64,000 nt of DNA, taken from Tetrahymena elliotti 4EA. Lineage: Eukaryota > Ciliophora > Oligohymenophorea > Hymenostomatida > Tetrahymenidae. Under the pieces are notes generated by a model. That model made no database searches. It was not told where the DNA came from and saw nothing but the letters and a program-made list of their open reading frames with translations. The stretch lies in NCBI GenBank assembly GCA_000231825.2, contig JH720348.1, forward strand, positions 510,138-574,137. The letters are read 5' to 3'. This document shows positions 12,268 to 25,575 of the stretch, in pieces. A program made the position numbers and the translations under genes. Numbering within the stretch: the first letter of the stretch is position 1; each line of letters starts with the position of its first letter.

Positions 12268-13165
12268 CTATATGTTTTAATGAGTGTATTTGAGCTTAAT
12301 TTTTAAATAGTAGACATAAAATTTATAGATCATAAAATAATAAGAAGGTAGATAGATTGAATTACAAATTTACAGATTTTTAATTAAGAAATTTATAAAA
12401 ATATTAAAGAAAGAATATAATATTCGTATTTATTTATTTATTTATAAACAAACACTTACTGTCAAATCCTATCTTAACTAAATTTAAATAAAAAAGTAAA
12501 CAAATTAATAAATTCAAGCTTGTCCTAGTTTCTATTTATCTGATTGCATTACCACAAGGACACTTCTTTTGGTATTCAAGACTTGATTTACTTATTAATT
12601 TTCTCTCCTTATAAATATTAAGTTTAATCAATTTCATTAGAAAATTAACTAAATTTCATTAATATTTTTTATTTATTTTCTAAGTATTTTCTTATTGTTT
12701 TGTTAGTTTTTAGTGAAATCAGACATTTTTAAAATGGTTTTTAGTATTTTGAAACGATAACTTGACTAGAATTTTTAAGAATAAAAGTTAAATAAATTTA
12801 AAAAGAAAAATATTTGCTTATTTCTTTGGATATAATTTTTATCTTTACTCTATTTAAGAAAGGATTGATCATTAAATAATATTTGAAGTAAGTGAATGTA
12901 AATATTTACAAAGAAGATATAAAAAAAAGGTTATTTACATGAATATAATAATAGAGTTTTGATTTATAATTTAATTGTGAATAATTTAATGTTGGTTAAT
13001 AATTTTGAAGTGAGATTGAGATCAGTAGTTGGTTAGTTAGTTATAATATTTAAGTAGAAGATTTTTTGTCTTGGATAGAATAAAATTATGAGATTAAATT
13101 AATTAAGTCTCTAGATTTATTAATTTAGATTGGTTGATAGATTGATTGATGGATTAATAAATAAT
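12268..13165. other. AT-rich intergenic, nothing recognised
   Basis: About 0.9 kb between two minus-strand genes; it should hold the promoter of the LRR gene starting at 12267. Only low-complexity ttagttag- and attgattg-like runs are seen. Confidence 0.5.
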
Positions 13166-13678
13166 TCATTAAATAATAACACTTTCACAGTAAATTCCTA
13201 GATTGCCTAAATTAGTTGCTAAATTATCTTTATTTTTTTAGTGCTGAACTGAAATTTTTTGGAAAGTGATAGGATTCTACTAGAACCTTTAAATGTATTA
13301 TATTAACATGGAGTATGCTTAGGTTTTTTTAAGGCTTGCACAGTTATCAGTGTAGAATTGTGCTTACTTGATCAAGTATTTTACTTTAGTTTTCAAGTCA
13401 TATATTTATTATTAATAGTTTTTAATTAAAATTTGCTCATTTTTAACTCTGCATTCTCTTTATGACCCAATTGTATCACATACAGTCTTATTTTCTCCTT
13501 AAGCAATGATTTATTCTTCATTTTGTTAAAATTTGGAATCAGCAATATTTTCTAAATCTTGTAAGAATTGTTAGTGCATTATCTTCATTTTTTCTTCATA
13601 TTTGCCAATTACTTTGACAATGCTCATTATTTTGTATTCAAGCTTTTCTTGTTTTAAAACCCCATTTGTACAACCCAT
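13166..13678 (-). CDS. Small coiled-coil protein, candidate N-myristoylation
   Basis: Unknown family, 170 aa, intronless; ATG at 13678, TGA at 13166. The N-terminus MGCTNG fits the glycine-2 myristoylation pattern and adds a cysteine at position 3 that could be palmitoylated. A long hydrophilic helical region follows, rich in K, E and Q (for example KVIGKYEEKMKIMHQQFLQD), without transmembrane segments. Dual lipid anchoring on a small coiled-coil protein would suggest a cortical or ciliary membrane adaptor; that is inference. Another small protein with an MGN start lies 3.1 kb away on the same strand. Confidence 0.65.
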
Positions 13679-14550
13679 TTTGTTTTGGAAGATTTGTTAA
13701 TGATTTTAAAGATACTTAAAGAATATGTTTTTTTTAGTATTTTTATCTAATTAATATTAAATGTTTATATTAATGTCCACAAGCTTTTATTCTTTTCATC
13801 TAAATTAGTAATACAAAAAAGAGATGTTTAAATTAAAAACGAATGCTTCTTAATTATACATCTATCTAAGTGTTTATTTTTAGTATAATTCATCCAAGCC
13901 CTAGAACCATAAAATTAATAAATATTTATTACTAGTGGTTTTAGTTAAACAATTAAATGCTAAAGGAAATCCTATTCAACAAAATTATTTTCTTTATGTT
14001 CTGTTAATGCTGTTAAATGCTAAGAATCATGCTATTTTAAACAAAGGTCTTGTCTAGAATTGTATTTCATTGAAATATCTTTGACATTTTTAAAAATAAA
14101 TTGATTCGGTAGAATAATAACTTTTTTAAATTTAATTGATTTCAATAATTAATTTGCGGTTTCTATTTATAGGATACTTTTCTTTGTTTCCCTTCACACA
14201 ATCTACTCAGCATTACTAAGAAATTAATTAAATCTAAATATTGTATAGGTATTTCAATACAAATCTTATTTCAAATTTCTATTAAAGCTTCAGATTAAAA
14301 GGCATCATTCTAGCTTTTGTTTTACCATTATTTTTTAACAACGCATGAAATAAATATTTAAAGCAATATCATTTTTCTATTTACTTAAATGAAAAATGAG
14401 CTCAGTTTTATCCAACAGCTATTTTAAAAGAAAAGTTAGCTAGTATGAGCTTTTTAATGATTAAATATAAAATTTATTTCATTAAATAATTCAGTTAATA
14501 TTGCAAAAAGAGAAGATAAAAGCAGCGAGATTGGACAGAAAGTTATATTT

Positions 14551-15048
14551 ATTAACAACACAACAGCTCGCTTTTTATTGAAGTTTAAGGTAAGGTGATT
14601 GACAAAAAAATAATCAACCAGCAACAAGCTTTATCTTTGTCTGAAAAAGCAACCATCTGCTTACTTAATATTTTACCCAAAATATATGAAAGAATATTTA
14701 GAAAACAAATCATAGACAGTCAGTAAGTAACCCAAAAGAATAGATACATGCTATTTAAAATACAAAAATCAAAATATTTTTAAAAATCTTAATTTATATT
14801 TATTAACAACACAAAAGCTCACTTTTTATTGAAGTTTAAAATAAAGTGAATGACAAAAATACTCAACCAGTAGCCAGCTTTACATTTTTCTGAAAAAGCA
14901 ACCATCTATTTACCTAATATTTTACCCAAAATATATGAAAGAATATTTAGGAAACAAATCATAGACAGTAAGTAATCCAAAAGTTTTGATACATGCTATT
15001 TAAAATACAAAAATCAAAATATTTTAAAAAATCATAATTAAATTACAT
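14551..15048 (+). repeat. 251-bp tandem direct repeat, two copies
   Basis: Two consecutive copies begin at 14551 and 14802, both with attaacaacacaa and later sharing tgaaaaagcaaccatct and acccaaaatatatgaaag. They differ by scattered substitutions and small indels. In one frame, 14641-14720 and the matching part of copy 2 give LPKIYERIFRKQIIDS, which recalls the early fingers motif of LINE-type reverse transcriptases. Indels break the frame between copies. Probably decayed repetitive DNA. Confidence 0.75.
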
Positions 15049-15049
15049 T

Positions 15050-15960
15050 GCTATATTATTATTTGTAGTATTTATATTTATTTATTCTTTTTTCGATGGT
15101 TCTAAAACACAAGATTTTTCATGTCTATTTTAGAAAAATTTAAACATTTTCTTTTTGGAAATTACTTTGGAAATATAAATTGAAAATAATCTAAAAACAA
15201 TGGATTTATAATTTTTAAAAATGCAAATCAAAATACTTACTTGAATCAGAATTAATTAATTTACACTATTTTATTACAAATAGTATAGCTATTTGTTTAT
15301 TTTTCATGGTTTTAAATACCAATAATTTTTAATATCTATTCGAGAAAATATTAATAATCTTCTTGCAAATTTAAAAAGTAAAATATAAATGATTTTTCTG
15401 ACTTTGTCCAGTATCTTTCCTTTTATCAAAAATGCTAGCATCATTTGTACTAAAATTTCACTCAAAGTATAAGAAGGCTATTTAAATAAATTGGCTATCA
15501 TCCAAAAGCACTAGATTCATAATTTAATAAAATTTAATGAATACAAAAATAAAAATATTTATTAAAATCAAAATTAAATTACACTATTTTAATTGTATTC
15601 CTATTAATATCTTTTGAGCTGGTTCTAATTAATGTCAAGTATTTTTAATGTCTATTTTAGAATATTTTGCAAATGTATCAAAATTAAAAAGCTAAAATTA
15701 AAAATGATTTTTATCACTCAACTAGCATCGTATTATGACAAAAACCTATTACAATTTTTCTATAATTAAAAGAAAGACTTCATAAATAAATTTATTTTTA
15801 TTCAAAAACAATGGATTAATAGTAATATTCTAAATTCAAAAACAAAAATATTTATTAAACCCAAGACAGAATTAAATGACACACTATTTATTTATTTTCT
15901 ATTTCTATTCATATCTGTTTTTGATAGTAAAATAAAATAAAAGATTTTTCAAGTCTATTT
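15050..15960 (+). repeat. Degenerate ~300-bp tandem repeats
   Basis: About three diverged units recur, sharing segments such as ttacactattttatt, tgtctattttagaa and aacaatggatt, near 15050-15290, 15300-15590 and 15590-15960. They follow the 251-bp repeat and partly resemble its 3' end (atacaaaaatcaaaatattt). No reading frame is conserved between units. Confidence 0.45.
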
Positions 15961-16822
15961 TAGAAAATCTTAAAAATGAACTTTCCAAAATTTATTTTAA
16001 AAATTTATTAAAATGTGAAATAAAAATATTTTATGAATATACTTTCATTTAAATTGATAATAAATATTTAATTATTCATTTTTGAATTTAATTATTTTCA
16101 TATTTCTAATATAGTTCTTTATTATTTAAGAACAGTCTTCCAAAAAAAAAGATATTTTCTCTTTATTTATTTTTGAAATAATTAATGATATTTCATTATA
16201 TTTGTTTTAGAAAAAATTAAAGATGTTATTTTTAAACAAATAATATATTAAAATGATAATTACAAGAAGCTGAATAAAATAATGTTTAGAATACATTTTA
16301 ATTAAAATTTAAAATAAATATTTATTATTGTGATTAATTGCTTATTAGTTTGAATGTAGTAAGGTTAGTTAGTAATGAATAGTCTATTTTATATTAATTA
16401 ATAAAAACTCCAATAAATCTCCATGAGAAATAGTAAGAGAAAAAGGAGTTTTTAGTAAGCAGGCAGTGTTTATACAAATATTGAAAGATTTATTATTAGT
16501 TTGAGTTAAGTATTTTGCGACTATCACCACATTGAATAGTAAGAGTACTTGCTTATATTTCATCTATTACTAAATGATAATTATTAAGTAATTTAAGCTA
16601 GGAAAATAAATTAAAATTTCCTTAAGAAAATTTATTTATATTCAATATATTAATAATTTTTATTGTTTAAAGATCGTAAAACTCCAAATTCATTCAATTT
16701 GATTACATTTGTTATTATGTGTAAGTTACATACAACACTTGTTTGTAGTAAATTTATTAGTTAGGTTGATTAATAAATACGATTGATTGATTGTGTATGT
16801 CATAATAAACTTATCTCATATT
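15961..16822. other. AT-rich intergenic, nothing recognised
   Basis: No gene or clear repeat was seen; low-complexity sequence. Confidence 0.45.
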
Positions 16823-17311
16823 TCAAAAATCCTCAAAGCTCTAAGATTTAGAAAAGAGATAAGGTGATTCATAGCATTCTTAACTTTTATCAATAATTTA
16901 GAATTGGAATTCGTTTTGGTGATACATATTTATGTATTACTTTAAGATAAGGAACTCTATGTTATTTTAATAAACAGAGCAGTTTTTGATGTAGTACATA
17001 CCACTTTGAACAAAGAAATTAAGTTCCTCTAAGTATTCCTTTATCTAGATTTTATACTGTTGGATTACTTGTTTCACGCAATATTAGAGTTCATCTTTGT
17101 CAAAAAATGATGAATAAGAATATAGTTAAAATATTGTTATTGATTTTCCTTCAATCATGAAGCAAGAAGGTTTAAGATGTCTTTATAAACTCATAAGTAG
17201 TAGTTTATTAGCCTTATTTATTTTGTTTTCAACTTTGTGAATATCAGACACTAATTATTTAATTTCGTATTTGATTTATTCACCATTATGGTGTCTGTTA
17301 ATGTTTCCCAT
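16823..17311 (-). CDS. Small hypothetical protein, MGN start
   Basis: Intronless, 162 aa; ATG at 17311, TGA at 16823. It starts MGNINR and continues as a mainly helical, hydrophilic protein (EIKQLVSDIHKVENKINKAN), then an aromatic-rich second half (YLEELNFFVQSGMYYIKNCS). No membrane helix or known motif is seen. Glycine-2 is present, but arginine at position 6 is unfavourable for myristoylation. Size, strand and spacing resemble the 170-aa gene at 13166-13678, but I could not align the two convincingly. Codon composition is less AT-extreme than the flanks, supporting a real gene. Confidence 0.6.
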
Positions 17312-19404
17312 TTTATTGTTTAGATTGTTTGTTATTTGGTGAGTTATTTATTTACTTTCGCAGATTTTTTATATGTTTTTTCAATTTATGGTTTATAAAA
17401 TTAATATTGAGTTGTCAGCAAAGTTTAACTTAGATATTTGTATAATAGATCAGTATATCTATCTATATTATTTTAATTACTTAATAAGTGTTTCTAGATA
17501 TTAGAACAAAATAACAATTTTTAATTTTAAAAACCCTTCAATTTTGCTACTATTTATATCTTTCTTCTTCATATTATTTCATAAGATTCTTGCAATTACA
17601 TTCTTTTCATTACATCATTATTCTTGAAATAAAAAAAGGCATTTTCTCTACAAAATTTGTTTATTTTTTTTGAGAAAACGAGCTCAAATGACATTAAGTC
17701 TATAGATCCTAAATCTATTTTTATTTTTAATTAATCTATTATTATTTACTCTTCATCAAATTCATCTTTATTTACTTCAGTAAAACAATAAATTATTTTT
17801 ATTTTAAGAAGTTTTTTTCTATTTTATAAAGCCATATTTTCACTTAAAACAGAAATGCAATAGTTTTATGGCAATTATATTCTCAAAAAAGTATCTAATT
17901 GTTTTAAATAAATCAGCATAGAGAATTCTTTATTTATTGATCTAAATTTTTATTTTAACGTGCTAATCTTACAACATTTATGCTTTGTCTCAAATAAGAT
18001 AATTAAAGATTGTCACTTTGTACTAAAAAAAGCTAGATATTTATGATTAAATCATTGATTCTCAAATAAGATAATTAAAAATTGCCACTTTGTGCTAAAA
18101 AAAGCTAATATATTTATGATCAGATTATTGAGTCTCAAATAAGATAATTAAAAATTATTAAATGATTGAATAGCTATGGTAATAACAAATATTATTGATT
18201 TTATTTCTTTTATTTAATTTGAACTATTTAAGAAAAACTCTCTTTGTATTTTGTATTTTGAATACTAATTAATATATAAAATTCTTACTTTTTCTCCAAA
18301 ATGTTTTATATTGATTTCACCAAAGAAAAATTAAATATTTGTTTAATTTCTTCATACTTATTTGAAAATTAAGTTTAGCTCAATAAATTAATATTTAATA
18401 TTTTTTAAACTTAAAATTAGGTTTATTTACTAAAAATGCTATTTTATGTTCAATGATAAATGCAATTTATTCATTGTTTTTATCATACATAGATTGAAAG
18501 TTTTTGATGTGTTTTTTACTTTAATTAAATCATTACTTTTATATTTTTATAAATTTTTAATTTTAACTTTATTTTTAGTATTAATTTCACTTCTCATTCT
18601 CTCTTACTATCTCAAATTTACTCACATAATTTTCACATTTTTCACATTTTTTTCAAATGAAAAGCTATTTCTTTTAAACAGAGGGCTGAGTTGTTTTTTG
18701 AAAAGTTTGATTCAGGAAACTAACATCTTTAGATTATTGAATTATTTCAATTTTTCTTTGATTTTTCTAAATTAGATTTTTTTAAATTTGAATTATTTTT
18801 ATCAAGAGGAAAACATAATCTTGAACATTATTTTTGGATTTTGATAGGAATCTCTATATCAATCAAGAGCTTAGATTAAATTTTATTTAAGATTTTATTT
18901 TTTTTATTAAAATTTAATAGCATATCATAGAATAAAAATAAAATGAATTAATTATTATAGTATGAATGCTCTTTTAATGAAACATGCTAAGATTCAAAAT
19001 ATTTATGAAAGTAATTATAATAAAGCAATATGATTGTTTTTCTACATTTTAAAATTATCTTACAAATTAGAAAGAAATTTGTTGTAGACTCTAAGTTTTT
19101 TCTAATGAAGAGTAATGATTTAGATTAATATTATTTAATTACTTGTTGTAGACACCTAACATTTAGATCAAAATGCAAATAAATAATCTAAAAAATGTGC
19201 TTATAATATTTCTTTTACAATTTAATTAAAAAATAGACTTTGTCAGAGACACTATTTTGTCATGATTAAAAAGAAACATTCATTATTGGAAAGACTAATT
19301 AATGAAAATGAAAGATAAATTATTACTTTAAATTTGAGGTAATTAGATCACATTTAAAATTAGCTAAAAATGAAGTAAATAATCTTAACATTTTCGTAGG
19401 AGAC
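17312..19404. other. Mostly noncoding spacer with one tandem repeat
   Basis: About 2.1 kb of AT-rich DNA. It contains the 72-nt repeat at 17988-18158 and an open hydrophobic frame at 18446-18775 that I judge to be chance. No RNA gene was recognised. Confidence 0.4.
17988..18158 (+). repeat. 72-73-bp tandem repeat, 2.4 copies
   Basis: tctcaaataagataattaaa recurs at 17988, 18060 and 18133. Each full unit also carries a ttgtcactttgt/ttgccactttgt block and a poly-A/gcta block. Noncoding. Confidence 0.85.
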
Positions 19405-19968
19405 ATGTAAAATAAGTAATTTGCAAAGGTATCAAATTAATTTGAATTTAGAGAAATTACTTTCATTTATTATTTTAATTCAACAAATTTCACTGATATT
19501 GATAGACTATAACTAATATCTCCTTTCCCTTATGAATATTTTAAGTCTGTTTTACAAGGATACAAAAATACCAAAAATACTACTTTAGGCTATTTTACAA
19601 ACATACAAAAATGCTAAGACAATTTTTCATTAATAATTTTCTAAGTCAAAATTCTTTCTTTTAACTAAATTAAATAAAGACACTTATTTATAAGAATTAA
19701 TAAGAATTATATTTTTTAACTATAGACACCAACCATAAGATTTTATTATTTGATTAAATAGTTGATTAAATTCTAAAATTTTTAGAAAATAAAATAAAAA
19801 TTAAATAATAAATAAAAATAAAATTAATCTAATTAAAACAAAAATAATAAAATAAATGTAAAAATAAAGAAGGTGTTTGATAAAAAAAGATTTTCTCTTA
19901 GTAGAATAAGTGAAATAGAGCTAGCCTTAGGCTTAAGCACAATTTAAGCTAAAAAATTTAGAATATGA
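19405..19968 (+). CDS. Doubtful ORF upstream of VIT-VWA gene
   Basis: A 187-codon frame in the ciliate code, overlapping the first ~110 nt of the next gene in another frame. The first 90 codons look protein-like (FREITFIYYFNSTNFTDID, SPFPYEYFKSVLQGY); the remainder is K/N/Q-rich translated low-complexity DNA. No family was recognised. It could be an exon of an unresolved gene, a decayed fragment or chance. Confidence 0.22.
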
Positions 19969-22519
19969 ATGTTAAATACTGAACAATATTGTTAATATAA
20001 CTTTGAATTAAACATTTTAAAACTCCTAAAACAAATTTACTGATGCTGAGTATTTTTTCCCTCTTGAAGATGGAATTTGTTTAGAGTCTTTTGAAGCTAA
20101 ATACAATAACAAAACAATAAAAGCATTGATAGCAGAAAAATAAAAAGCTGAAAAAGAATATAAAGAAAATAAAGAAGAAGGAAATTTAGTTTCTTATGCA
20201 AGCATTGAACATAAAAACAAAGAAGACTAAGTTGTTATAAAACTTGGAAACATTCCTCCTTCAGAATCAGTTGAAATCAAAATTAAATTTTCTTAATAAA
20301 TTCAAGCTGTTTTGAATAAATATTATGCTTTTTTTATTCCTATTTAACATTTTAAAGAAGTCATTTCAGCATAAAGTGATAAACCTTTACTCAAACTAGA
20401 ATTATCTTGCACTGGTAAAATTACTTATGTTTAAACTAAAGGATATCCTGCATAAAAAGAAATTATTAATGATAGCACAATGATGTTCAATTTGAATAGC
20501 TCAGCTCTTACTGCTAAAGATTCAAATGGTTAAATGAATTTTTAATTAATTTATTCATATGAAGGAATGTTTGATCCTCAAGTGATGCTTGGATCATCTT
20601 TTATTCATAACCCAAATAATAATTCTTAATAAAATGAAATTAAAGAAAAAAGGCAATCTGTGCTTGTGTCATTTATTCCTAACTTTAACTCAGAAATATC
20701 ATAAGATATTTAGGATCAAATGCAAGCTGCTATAAATGATAATAGTGAGCTTTTAACTGATGAATTTTAATAGAAAATAAATTCAGAATTAACTGATCAC
20801 TTGGAATCTTCAAAAAGTGAATTCATATTTTTAATTGATAGAAGTGGTTCTATGAGTGGAAGGCCTATAAAAAAAGCTATTGAAGCACTTAATTTGTTTT
20901 TAAAAAGTATCCCTGTTAACAGCTACTTCAATGTGTATAGTTTTGGTACTACTTATAGACCTATCTTTCAAAAATCAATCTAATACAATGGAGAAAGTTT
21001 AGAAAAAGCATTGAAGAGTGTCAACAATTTTAAGGCTAACCTCGGTGGAACAGATATCTTAAAGCCACTTAAGAATATTTTTGAGGTTTAACAAAAAATA
21101 CCTGGCTATAATAAATAAATCTTCTTATTGACTGATGGAGGAGTCAAAAATCCTGAAAACGTCATACATCTTATTAAAAAGAATAATAAAAGCAGCAGGA
21201 TACATAGTATAGGCTTTGGCAAAGGAGCTGATTAATAATTAATTGACAGAAGTGCAATTGCAGGAAAAGGAATGTCTAAAATAATAGATATGAGTGAAGA
21301 TCTATCAGAAATTGTAATAGAAATACTTGCTAACTGCATCACACCTAGTCTAGATGATTTTAGCATTTCCTATGATACTTCTGTAGTTGAATCTACATAT
21401 CCCTCCACCACTAATTTCCCTTGTGTTTTCAAAGACGATATCATAAATATTCACTTTTTCTTGAAACCTGAAATTTAATTTGAAAATTTAACAGAAAATT
21501 AAAGATTGGTGAGAATTAAATATTATGATTCTCAGTTAAAGTAGCAAATTCAAAAAGATATTAAATTAGAGGCTCCAGATTCTGTAGTCTGTAACTCAAG
21601 TCTATAAGAGTCTGTATTCAAAATTGGAAAGAGTATCTAGCTCAATGATTTTTTTATCAGCTAAGAAGAAGGAGGAGATAAAGATAACAAATTTTTACAA
21701 TAAGCTTTAGATCATTAGTTGCTAACAGAAAAAACTGCTCTTATCTGTGTAGTTGAACAGCTCAATGATGCTTAAAAAGTGCAATTTTAAATCTAACAAT
21801 TAAATGAGTTTGTAGTTGATAATGTGAGAAAATAAAAAGTTTAAATAAGCTTTAATAAGTAATGCAGAAATAGATTAGCCTATTAGTAGGAGTCTTCTAT
21901 GAGTGTGAAATCTTCATTAACTTAATGTAAGAAAAGAAGATGCGTTGCAGATCCTGTTTTGGAGTCTAAACTTAAAAAAAAGAAAAAATGTATTCTTAAA
22001 GTAAAAGTTAGTTCTTGTGATGATTATTAAGAAGAAGAAGATGATGATGATAATGAAATGCTTGAAAATGATTATTTAGATATTTTTGAGCCTGAAGAAT
22101 TCTCTAATAAGAACACAATGAAAAGATCAAGTACTAAAAAAGAAGAGAAAAACAATTCAAAACTAATAGAAAAGCAAGAAAACAATGAAAATATACTTAG
22201 TTCTAATTAAATATTTGAAGAAATAATTAGTAAAGTAGACCATTTAGGAATATGGAAATATAACGAAACCCTAATAAAATAATATCTATCAAATAAAAAT
22301 GAAATCTACCAACAACTTCAAGGCTTATCTTGTTATTTTAATAATTAAGATGCTTTTATGACCATATTTGTCTTGTGCATTCTTGAACTATTTCAAACAC
22401 ACAATAAATAAAAGTGGATTTTGATATTTAAAAAATCCTAGGGTTTTATTAAAAAGAATTTGAAACCAAACTAAACAATAGATCATGTTAAATAAATCTT
22501 AAAATAGTTAATCTAATGA
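19856..22519 (+). CDS. VIT and VWA domain protein
   Basis: Single open frame of 888 codons (887 aa), intronless. The start was chosen at ATG 19856 because the next residues give LIKKDFLLVEQ, the usual lead-in of VIT domains. VIT domain about residues 10-190, with NQTFQNSQNKFTDAEYFFPL and later VVIKLGNIPPSESVEIKI. VWA domain about 320-490, with an intact metal-ion site: DRSGS (D328-S332), the GGTD loop and LLTDGG. The C-terminal third has an acidic run (EEEDDDD), a lysine-rich stretch and a helical end (LGIWKYNETLIKQYL) like VWA5-type proteins. The layout matches VWA5A/PARP4-like and inter-alpha-inhibitor heavy-chain-like proteins, which bind protein partners through metal. No signal peptide is visible, so it is probably cytosolic. 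Confidence 0.9.
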
Positions 22520-23247
22520 AAATAACTAGCAACTCCAATTTATATTTTTAATCAATAATTAAAAAAATTTGTTTGTCCATTAAATTATTAATTGTCGCTA
22601 TTTCATAATCATTGCATTATTCTCTTTGTTCATATAAAATTTTGAATGAATTTGATAAAATTTTTTAAATAATTAATTAATTTAATTTTAATATAATAAT
22701 ATATTGTGTTTCTTTTGATAAATATAACCTTTTACCTTATTATGTTGTTAACTTCTATGGATTGTCATTTCTGTCAATATTCTTGTTTTTAGACTTTTTT
22801 TTCAAAAGTGATATCGTTACCCCCTTTTACTATATATCTAAAATCAAAGAATTCTGAAGGTATACTGTTTGTTTGTCATCAACCTTATTTTGATTTTTCA
22901 TTTTTTAATTAAAGATATTTGGTTCTTGCCTAATTTTTGCAAATTAATGGTAGTATCTGAATTTTATTATTAATAATCAAATAGATTATTTTCATTTTTG
23001 TGATTAAATTTGCAAAAATTTTATTTACAAAGGTTACTAAAAAAATATTCAATTTAATATCGAAAAAAAAATTTAAAAATAAATGTTATTACAAAATAAA
23101 AATTATTTTACAGATCTTGCTGTTCAGATATATAGATATATTTTAATTTTTATTTATTTAAAGATACTAAGCTCTGATTTAAGCTCTTTCTTACTCACGA
23201 CTTGACATTAATTTTAAGTAAAATTAATAAATTTTCTTTAAAATAAT
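22520..23247. other. AT-rich intergenic, nothing recognised
   Basis: 3' flank of the VIT-VWA gene leading into LRR exon relics. No gene seen. Confidence 0.45.
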
Positions 23248-24085
23248 CAAATGTCTAAATTTTGACTTTTTACTTCTTGTAAAAATAGAAAAACACACTT
23301 ATCTCACATTTTGAAAAAACATCAATTTTATTTTATGAATTCCTACTCAAATTTTGTTTTATTTATTCATATTTTTATATTTAATTTAAATGCTTGTTTA
23401 TTCAATTTTTATTTTTAAAAGTAACAATCATATTAATGATAAGGGTGAGGATCTGGCTTAGCAAAATGCTCTAATCTCTAAACTTTGACTCTTCACCTCT
23501 AGTAAAAATAGAGTTTCAATATTAATTATGCATTGAAGAAATTAATCAATGAGTGAATACATTAATTAAAAAGTAACTCCTGACTAATTTTGGTTTGTCT
23601 ACTTGATATTATTTAGTTTGGCAAATTCATTCGTTTTTATTTGTTCTTTTCAGATTTCATTCCCATTTTTATGCCTTTTTCTTTCTTTAAAATGCTTGTT
23701 TATTCAATTTTTATTTTTTAAAAGTGGGAATGAGATTGGTGAGAAGGGTGCCTAAGGATTAGGATCAGAATTATCAAAATGCTCTAATCTCTAAACTTTG
23801 ACCCTTGACCTCTCTTAAAAATAGAGTTTAAATATTAATTATACATTTGTGAATGAATAAATGAATTAATAATTGAATACATTAATTAAATAGAAACTCC
23901 TAACTAATTTCGGTTTGTTTACTTGATATTAGTTAGTTTGGCTAATTCATTCATTTATTTGTTCTTTTCAGATTTCATTCAATCAGATTTCTATGCCTTT
24001 TTCTTTCTTTTAAATTTTTATTCAATATTTTTTAAAAGTTGGAGTAATATTGGAGATAAGGGTTACTAAGGATTAAAATCAACAC
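23248..24085 (+). pseudogene. LRR exon relics (single-LRR exons)
   Basis: Four remnants of the exon type seen at 1.3-10.6 kb, here on the plus strand and spaced about 300 nt apart with intron-like sequence between. First: a half exon near 23248-23279 ending in a good GTAAAAA donor. Second: 23432-23511, only 80 nt, with a 10-nt deletion that breaks the frame. Third: about 23725-23814, an intact 90-nt LRR (GNEIGEKGAQGLGSEL) whose donor changed from GT to TT. Fourth: about 24041-24085, truncated after the first third. No initiator or terminal exon was found. Confidence 0.8.
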
Positions 24086-25575
24086 TCATTAAAGCAAAAA
24101 GATTAAAAATATTAATTAAATTATCATTATCATATTGAAATAATGATTATTTTAATTAAATGTCAAACTTTACTTACTTTTAAATAATCTAAAAGTTGTC
24201 ATTCATATTATAATTTATAAAATTAAATATATATTTAATTTTGTAGCTAATAACTAAAAAAGTCTGAATATTAAAACTTATTTATCTATCTGAATCTGGT
24301 TTCTTTTATCTATTTAATTTATTTTTATTTGAGAAAAAAATTAAAATTTAAAAAAAATAATTCATATTATTGTTGGATAACATTTTGGATTTTATTAAAG
24401 ATTTAAATTCAAGTATTCAATACATTATGAATTAAAAAACAACAACTTTAATTTGAATAAGTAAAAAATAATTTATGTGCTTTTTCTCCCTTTAAATTAC
24501 TTCTTTTAGCATTTATTATTTCTAAAAAAGCCTTTATTTGTAGCTAAAGTGTAAGTTATTGAGATATTTAATAGCTAGCTTATATTGAAGGAAAATTCTT
24601 TTAATTCTAAAACAATTTCTTAAACTCTTTTATAATTCCTTAATTTTTATTTTATTTAGTTATCTTCTTCAATAAATGGATATTTGGATAGTATTTATTT
24701 TTTACCAAAAATATTAATTAAATTTTCGTGAGATCAATTATTGATTATTTGGATTATGCATTCACATAATTATTCAAAAATTAGTCAAAATATTTTTTTA
24801 GTACAAATTTAATATGAAAGTTATAAATATATTCTCTTTACTATGTAATATCTAACGAAAAAATTAACATTGATCTTATTTTTCTCTTCTTCTAATTCTT
24901 CTAGTTAAGAGAAAAAAAATGAATTAATTAAAAATTTAAACGAAAGTTTTGTATTTATGAGATTTTTTAAAAATACCCTGATAAGCTAGCTTAATTACAA
25001 GATATTTTTATTTTTAATCTAATAGAGGAGTGATAAATATATACCTTCATACCTCTAAGTTAAGTCAGGGTAAAAAATAATTTTTTCAAATAAAATCTAA
25101 CCTTGAAATTTTTTCATTCAAAGTATTTCCTAAATAGATTAAATTCAATACTTACCCTCCTTATTCTTTTTTTTTTCATATCATTTTAACAAACAAAATA
25201 CATTGGAAATTATCATAATCAATTTTTATATCCTCAACTATTAGAAAATATATGAGTATTCTACTTTTAAATGTGACTTATCTCAAAAATTAAAGAGGAT
25301 ATTTATTCTATTAAAGTCTTAAAAAACAATAATTATTGTTGAAAATTTGTAAATTTTAGGTATACATAGTCTAATGATTTCCTTAATATATTATATCTGA
25401 TCTGAAAAATTTGTAATAATAACATAACCCTCATCTGATCAGAAAAATTAGTTGATTAAATATCAAAAAGAAAATATTTGTTTGTTTTTTTAATTAATTT
25501 TGATTTCAAATACCTCCTTTACATTTTTATGACAAATTTCATCAGATTAAAAGAATTATTTCCTTATTAAAATCA
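24086..25575. other. AT-rich spacer, nothing recognised
   Basis: About 1.5 kb without a convincing frame on either strand and no clear repeats. Confidence 0.45.

Noticed and set aside
18446..18775. 109-codon hydrophobic plus-strand ORF
   Set aside because: F/L/I-rich translation of T-rich DNA with no polar pattern or motif; with TGA as the only stop such frames are common by chance here.
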